A stretch of 64,000 nucleotides of DNA from Methanobacterium_B sp963825335. Lineage in GTDB: Archaea > Methanobacteriota > Methanobacteria > Methanobacteriales > Methanobacteriaceae. The notes under the pieces are model-generated. The model worked only from the letters and a program-made list of their open reading frames with translations. It did not search any database and was not told the DNA's origin. The first letter of the stretch is position 1, and every line of letters starts with the position of its first letter. Made by a program: the position numbers and the translations under genes. The DNA is taken from the NCBI GenBank assembly GCA_963825335.1, contig CAWGSP010000001.1:496001-560000 (forward strand), in the 5' to 3' direction. Below, in pieces: positions 63,739-64,000 of this stretch.

Positions 63739-64000
63739 TTATTCATCATGTATCTCGTAGTAGGATCCGCAGAAGCGGGAATCACAGCAAACATGCGCCT
63801 TTTAAATGATGTTTCCATCCATTATTACCTCATTGCACTAGAAACACGTAGCTCTTTCAAGAGGTTTGCCTGGCAAATCATTTTCATCTATTTTAACAGA
63901 TGCTATTTGAACTCTAAACAGGTCTTTCCCGGGCGTATGATCTATGCGTTCTATAAACTCTTCGAACGACTCATCATTGACTTTTCTATCTTCATTGTTC
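63739..64000 (-). pseudogene. FmdE-like protein C-terminal region with two in-frame stops
   Basis: One minus-strand frame reads from 64000 (window edge) to TAA 63739-63741 and matches the C-terminal part of FmdE (formylmethanofuran dehydrogenase subunit E-like) proteins: KDLFRVQIASVKIDEN, then a Cys motif ATCF-stop-CNEVIMDGNII-stop-KAHVCC. TAG at 63838-63840 and TAA at 63802-63804 fall where Lys (AAG, AAA) would fit, and coding character continues past both. The metal-ribbon C-x2-C is broken by the first stop. Either the gene ends at TAG as a truncated protein or it is a pseudogene; the N terminus is outside the window. Confidence 0.7.

Noticed and set aside
63838..63840. TAG in the FmdE-like gene as a pyrrolysine codon
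   Set aside because: A second in-frame stop, TAA, follows 11 codons later and cannot encode pyrrolysine; no methylamine methyltransferase context is present.

Overview
The window comes from a hydrogenotrophic methanogenic archaeon, most likely a mesophilic Methanobacterium-type member of the Methanobacteriaceae. The evidence is archaeal RNA polymerase genes (rpoH, rpoB''), the methanogen-specific genes atwA and methanogenesis markers 8 and 9, coenzyme F420 genes (cofE, cofD, cofH), archaetidylserine lipid genes, GatDE and an intron-containing elongator tRNA-Met. The DNA is AT-rich, TATA boxes of the TTTATATA type are common, and most starts have a clear Shine-Dalgarno (SD) sequence. GTG or TTG starts are frequent (rpoH, purO, thiC, hemA, the gene ending at 12541). 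No rRNA, insertion sequence, CRISPR array or prophage was seen.

Layout. 1-1400: start of rpoB'', rpoH and five tRNAs (Lys, Asp, Tyr, Pro, Thr), all on the minus strand. 1572-5069: glycolysis/gluconeogenesis pair tpiA-pgk and wyosine gene taw1. 5283-10507: a secreted DUF1002 protein, then the korDABC-sucC block for 2-oxoglutarate formation from succinate. 10900-17091: small membrane proteins, a sortase coupled to mptD (methanopterin), and a lipid block asd-pssA-DUF515. 17722-23531: an MreB-like actin homologue with an unknown partner, rnhB, purO, cofE-cofD and a GTP cyclohydrolase III. 23635-28496: a DUS-like barrel, atwA, marker 9, siroheme and hemA genes. 28703-37925: membrane protein, AAA ATPase, DNA repair (nfo, xth), thioredoxin reductase and gatDE. 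38029-46142: a large minus-strand 2-oxoacid metabolism block with two oxidoreductase complexes (a gamma-alpha/beta pair and vorCBA), an acyl-CoA synthetase and a cupin regulator. 46816-56044: adenosine kinase-like protein, archaeoflavoprotein, glmM, DNA ligase, thiol-redox pair, thiC and a CBS protein. 56387-64000: cofH, marker 8, tRNA-Met, a ThiF-like E1, glnA with an NrpR-type operator, nrpR, trmO and the broken end of an FmdE-like gene.

How it fits together. The window is mostly core anabolism of an autotroph: ferredoxin-driven reductive carboxylations (Kor, Vor, a third 2-oxoacid oxidoreductase), nitrogen assimilation with its own repressor, and coenzymes F420, methanopterin, thiamine and tetrapyrroles. 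The items most worth a second look are a Cys-rich zinc-ribbon gene with no standard start codon (48545-48736, apparently AUA), an FmdE-like gene with two in-frame stops (63739-64000), the vor/CoA-ligase/cupin regulon, the MreB-like gene with its uncharacterised partner, and a perfectly duplicated ribosome-binding leader before rpoB''.
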